From: Methylobacterium sp. 10 | Lineage (GTDB): Bacteria; Pseudomonadota; Alphaproteobacteria; Rhizobiales; Beijerinckiaceae | Length of the DNA: 64,000 bases | NCBI RefSeq assembly: GCF_000519085.1 | Contig: NZ_KI912577.1 | Span: 2,960,632-3,024,631, forward strand | Direction of reading: 5' to 3' | Notes under the pieces: model-generated | The model's input: the letters and a program-made list of their open reading frames with translations, nothing else | What the model was told of the DNA's origin: nothing | Database searches by the model: none | In this document: in pieces, positions 61,362-64,000 of the stretch | Layout of the letters: every line of letters starts with the position of its first letter | Position numbering within the stretch: position 1 is the stretch's first letter | Position numbers and translations under genes: made by a program

Positions 61362-63365
61362 CTACGTAGGCAGGGCGCCGTTGATCGCCCGGATCACCTT
61401 CTCCGCATTGTCCAGGGTGGCCTCGATGGCGGGGGTCTTTTCGTCCAGAACGGCGGGATTGCGAATAAGCCAGTCCGCCGGCGTGAAGTGATCGAACTCT
61501 GGCGTGTCGGGAGGCAGCAGCTTGAAGGCCGCCTCCACCCGCTTGACCAGTCGCACAATACCCCCCGCCTCCTTGTCGAGCTTGGCGGTCGTCAGCACAC
61601 CGCGGCCCTTCAGGCCGTAGGCTCCGTTGACAATGGCGAGGTAGACTTCCGGGTCGAAGATGTCCTCGACATCCCCCTCTGGCAGGCCGAGCACGTCGGG
61701 GTAGTTCATGATGCGGTTCTCGGGGATCGCACCTGCGGCCCGGAGTTGCTCCAGCTTGCGCTTGTCGCCCTGAGCCCTGTCGGACATCACCGCGATGTGC
61801 AGCTTCGCGCCCTTGAACAGCGAGACGAACGACTGGATCTTGTCGAGGCCGCCGGCCGGGCAGATCGTCCAGCGCGGATCGAGCGCGATACGCTTGCGGC
61901 GCTTCAACTGGGCCGAGAGCGCATTGAGGAAGACGAGGTCGCCGGGCCCCTCGACCAGCAAGGTGTGCTTGCCGATAAACAGGGCCTGGGTCACGTCGTA
62001 GCCCAGCGCCGCCTGGAGCGGGAACAGCGTGTCCGGATCGGTCGCCAGGACGTCATCGCGCACCTTGGTGCCCTTCGTCGTCGGGAAGCCGTTCGGCCGC
62101 TGTTCGATCTGGTCCTCGACGATGCGCGAGAGCGTCAGGTCGTCGGGTGGAACCATGAACGGCGAATGGGTCGAGAACACCACCTGGTGGTGGGGCACCA
62201 GCTTGTCGCCGAAGTACCTCAACAGGTCGGCCTGGGCCTTTCCGTGAAGGGTCAGCCCTGGCTCGTCGAGCAGGAGCACCAGGCTGCCGCCCTGCTTGCT
62301 GACCTGGGCGAACTTCACCAGGAACGAGAAGAACCAGATGAAACCGGCGCTCCGCTCCGAGAAGGGGACCGAGACGCGATGCAGGATGTTTTTGACGCGG
62401 GCGCGCGCGATCACGCCCTCGTCAAACGGCGCGGGGTCGTTCGGCTCCGCCTTTGTGACCCTGACCTCGATCTCCAGGAACGGGTTCTGGGTCCAGTATT
62501 CCCGCAGTTGGTCGGTGATCGCGTTCGACGCGGATTCGCATTTCGCGTTCAGCGACTCGTAGGTCTTCGACTCGCGGATCTCCTCGACCGAGGTCCCGGC
62601 GAACTCCAGGAAATCGAGGAAAACCAGCTCGGGGACTTCGAGAGGCTCGCTCGACCTATGCGGGCGGCGACCAAATCGATGGACGCCGCCATCCTCGTCC
62701 CTCTCGATGTCGTCGACGCGGATCTGGCCGGCCATGCGGTCGTAGTGCGAGAAGTACATGAAGCTTGGGCAGGCCGAGCGAACGTGGCTCGCAATAGCGT
62801 TGAGCACCGATTTGCCTGGCAAGGCTTCCAGGGCATCCAGTAGCGCCTGTTGGGCTGCGGATATTTCCTCCAGGCCCTCCAGGGCCTTCCGGACCGCTGC
62901 CGCCGAACCGGAGGCCGCAAAGGCGCGTCGCTCATCCTCGGTTAGCCCATGCCTGTCGGTGAGGAAGGCCATGCAGGCGGCCTCGTCGAGGTGCACGGTC
63001 ACTCCGATCCCGCCACCGTAGCGCCGGCTGAGGGTCACCTGGGACGACGCGAGGCAGCCGGGCCCGAAAGATGCGGCGAGGTCGTTCATCTCGGCGTCGG
63101 ACAAGGTCCACCGGGTCGCGATGACCATGGCGTCGTCGTCCGCGTGACGCCTCTCGTATTCGTTCAGGTAACGCCGCGGGTAGTCCCGCTCACGGTCGAA
63201 CGTGATAGGCGTCGACGCATGAGGTTTCAGGCCGGCGAGCGCGTGAAGCAGTGCCGTCTTGCCTGCCTCGTTCTTGCCGACGAGGCAGGCCATGTCGCCG
63301 AGGGTGATCTCGCCGGAATCCTCGACGCTGCGAAAATTCGTGACCCTGAAACTGTCGAGCTTCAT
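61362..63365 (-). CDS. OLD-family ATPase/TOPRIM nuclease
   Basis: A 667-residue protein. The split ABC-type ATPase has Walker A GKNEAGKT (30-37), then helical insertions, then Walker B LVLLLDEPGLTLHG and a switch VFSTHSPFMV. The C-terminal TOPRIM part starts LLVEGPGDLVFLNAL (invariant E) with SDRAQGDK and further acidic residues. OLD proteins cut DNA and serve in phage exclusion or, as GajA, in Gabija defence. No UvrD-like GajB is downstream, so a class 1 or other OLD type is likelier. The ATG at 63365 opens the conserved KLDSFRVTNFRSV. It lies 57 nt after a DUF2235 gene on the same strand. Confidence 0.85.
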   Translation of the reverse strand: MKLDSFRVTNFRSVEDSGEITLGDMACLVGKNEAGKTALLHALAGLKPHASTPITFDRERDYPRRYLNEYERRHADDDAMVIATRWTLSDAEMNDLAASFGPGCLASSQVTLSRRYGGGIGVTVHLDEAACMAFLTDRHGLTEDERRAFAASGSAAAVRKALEGLEEISAAQQALLDALEALPGKSVLNAIASHVRSACPSFMYFSHYDRMAGQIRVDDIERDEDGGVHRFGRRPHRSSEPLEVPELVFLDFLEFAGTSVEEIRESKTYESLNAKCESASNAITDQLREYWTQNPFLEIEVRVTKAEPNDPAPFDEGVIARARVKNILHRVSVPFSERSAGFIWFFSFLVKFAQVSKQGGSLVLLLDEPGLTLHGKAQADLLRYFGDKLVPHHQVVFSTHSPFMVPPDDLTLSRIVEDQIEQRPNGFPTTKGTKVRDDVLATDPDTLFPLQAALGYDVTQALFIGKHTLLVEGPGDLVFLNALSAQLKRRKRIALDPRWTICPAGGLDKIQSFVSLFKGAKLHIAVMSDRAQGDKRKLEQLRAAGAIPENRIMNYPDVLGLPEGDVEDIFDPEVYLAIVNGAYGLKGRGVLTTAKLDKEAGGIVRLVKRVEAAFKLLPPDTPEFDHFTPADWLIRNPAVLDEKTPAIEATLDNAEKVIRAINGALPT

Positions 63366-63422
63366 CCGAGACCTCGTTGTCCGGTCGGCCTCGGCGGAGG
63401 CCTGCATGTGAAAGGATGATGG

Positions 63423-64000
63423 TTAGGGCGTGCCCGGAGCCGAAGCCTGCGCGGGTGCAGGGGCGGCCGGAGATCCGTCGTTGAAATCCCCGTGGGTGGC
63501 CAGCGCCTCCGGTCGGTAGGGGCCCCTGCCGGTGCATTGCGTCACCTCGGCCAACCGGAAGCGCCGGTAGACGGTCTCATGGACAGGCGCCCCGGGCGGC
63601 ACGTAGCGTGGCTTCACCGCCCAGCCCAGCCTGCCGGCCAATGGCAGGAGCCAGCCGGGGACGATGCCCGCGATGGTGTCGCGCATCCCGGCGACCTCGC
63701 AGTGCTGCATGCCGTCGAAGGCCGGGTGCAGGTGCAATCGCCCGGTACCCGTCTTGCCCGGTTCCATCCCGTCGACCAGGAGCGGATACGGAATGGTCGT
63801 GGCCTCCTCGACCATCCAGTCCAGCGCGATGTCGGAGAGCCGGCTTTCGACCTCGGGATAACTCCCGCCCACGTCGGAATGGTTGCCTGCGAACCACATC
63901 TGGATCAGCGGATCGGGCTCGTCGCCGACCCTTTGGCGAATGGCGTCCTTCTTCGCCCATTCGACACGGGGGAAGTCGGCGCGGGTCTCGTCGATTGCCA
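63423..64000 (-). CDS. DUF2235 (Tle1-like) hydrolase, C-terminal part, truncated by window
   Basis: The visible C-terminal ~192 residues contain AIDETRADFPRVEWAKKD and QMWFAGNHSDVGGSYPE, the hallmark of DUF2235 alpha/beta hydrolases. This family includes type VI phospholipase effectors (Tle1) and many uncharacterised cytosolic members. The N-terminal nucleophile region is outside the window. The end is Ala/Pro-rich. It is probably co-transcribed with the OLD-family gene that starts 57 nt later. Confidence 0.82.
   Translation of the reverse strand, partial: AIDETRADFPRVEWAKKDAIRQRVGDEPDPLIQMWFAGNHSDVGGSYPEVESRLSDIALDWMVEEATTIPYPLLVDGMEPGKTGTGRLHLHPAFDGMQHCEVAGMRDTIAGIVPGWLLPLAGRLGWAVKPRYVPPGAPVHETVYRRFRLAEVTQCTGRGPYRPEALATHGDFNDGSPAAPAPAQASAPGTP

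Larger units (their letters stand above)
50165..64000. mobile_element. Putative genomic island starting at tRNA-Gly (left end; right end outside window)
   Basis: Directly after tRNA-Gly the gene style changes: short genes of unknown function joined by ATGA overlaps, several palindromes, a LexA-controlled umuDC pair (frequent on plasmids and islands), a Lon-like AAA+ ATPase, and an OLD-family ATPase. tRNA 3' ends are common integration sites. No integrase, transposase, capsid or replication gene is visible and I could not find a second copy of the tRNA 3' end inside the window, so the element type and its right boundary remain open. Confidence 0.5.

Noticed and set aside
61236..62843. 535-codon plus-strand frame over the OLD-family gene
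   Set aside because: It is antisense to a protein with intact Walker and TOPRIM motifs, and its translation is featureless.
61362..63365. Gabija (GajA) assignment for the OLD-family protein
   Set aside because: The required UvrD-like GajB is not next to it; the downstream genes are umuD/umuC, with a separate promoter.
50165..64000. Calling the accessory region a complete prophage or conjugative element
   Set aside because: No integrase, terminase, capsid, tail, relaxase or replication gene is visible in the window; only the island reading is supported.
1..64000. CRISPR arrays, insertion sequences and rRNA genes
   Set aside because: Looked for regular spacer-repeat arrays, transposase motifs with terminal repeats, and rRNA signatures; none was seen in the window.

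Overview
This is a high-GC (roughly 65-70%) alphaproteobacterial chromosome segment. Gene content points to a Methylobacterium-like member of the Hyphomicrobiales: a serine-cycle type glycerate 2-kinase, a split proton-pumping transhydrogenase (pntAA/pntAB/pntB), GapR, DUF1244, DUF1036, aa3-type oxidase subunit IV, and a LexA site of the alphaproteobacterial direct-repeat form GTTC-N7-GTTC. The genus assignment is inference from neighbourhood and style, not from a database match.

Region 1 (1-12.1 kb) is a surface-polysaccharide and lipid locus. It holds a membrane sulfatase/LTA-synthase-like protein, an outer-membrane polysaccharide export lipoprotein (Wza/KpsD type) and, convergent to them, a two-gene operon. 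That operon encodes a 2480-residue reducing polyketide synthase (KS-AT-DH-degenerate cMT-ER-KR-ACP, no thioesterase) and an alpha-oxoamine synthase. The set resembles the rkp-1 (rkpA/rkpG/rkpI) capsule-lipid genes of Sinorhizobium. It is headed by a strikingly AT-rich stretch (about 12.19-12.56 kb).

Region 2 (12.8-50.2 kb) is mostly core genome: tRNA-Val; a DUF1800/DUF1501 secreted pair; a PilZ protein; a type I secretion ABC exporter with its membrane fusion protein; rpmJ; pyruvate kinase; glycerate 2-kinase; N-formylglutamate amidohydrolase; gapR; an OmpR/EnvZ-like two-component pair; a CLC-F fluoride antiporter behind a fluoride riboswitch; two peptidoglycan enzymes; an NtrC-type regulator; oligoendopeptidase F; an AbrB/Doc toxin-antitoxin module with a 16-bp-arm palindrome; a UbiB-family kinase; the pnt operon; recJ; tRNA-Tyr; and tRNA-Gly. 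A lower-GC patch at 23.7-25.4 kb (small basic protein plus GT61 glycosyltransferase) appears inserted between pyk and the DUF1036/gckA pair.

Region 3 (50.2-64 kb, running off the window) is accessory DNA beginning directly after tRNA-Gly(TCC). It has two divergent trains of small genes joined by ATGA-type overlaps, one carrying a Lon-like AAA+ ATPase. It also has convergent-end repeats, a helically phased repeat array, two metallophosphoesterases, a LexA-controlled umuDC, and an OLD-family ATPase/nuclease next to a DUF2235 hydrolase. No integrase, capsid or replication gene is visible, so it is best read as one end of a genomic island or cryptic integrated element. Most of its small proteins could not be assigned a function.
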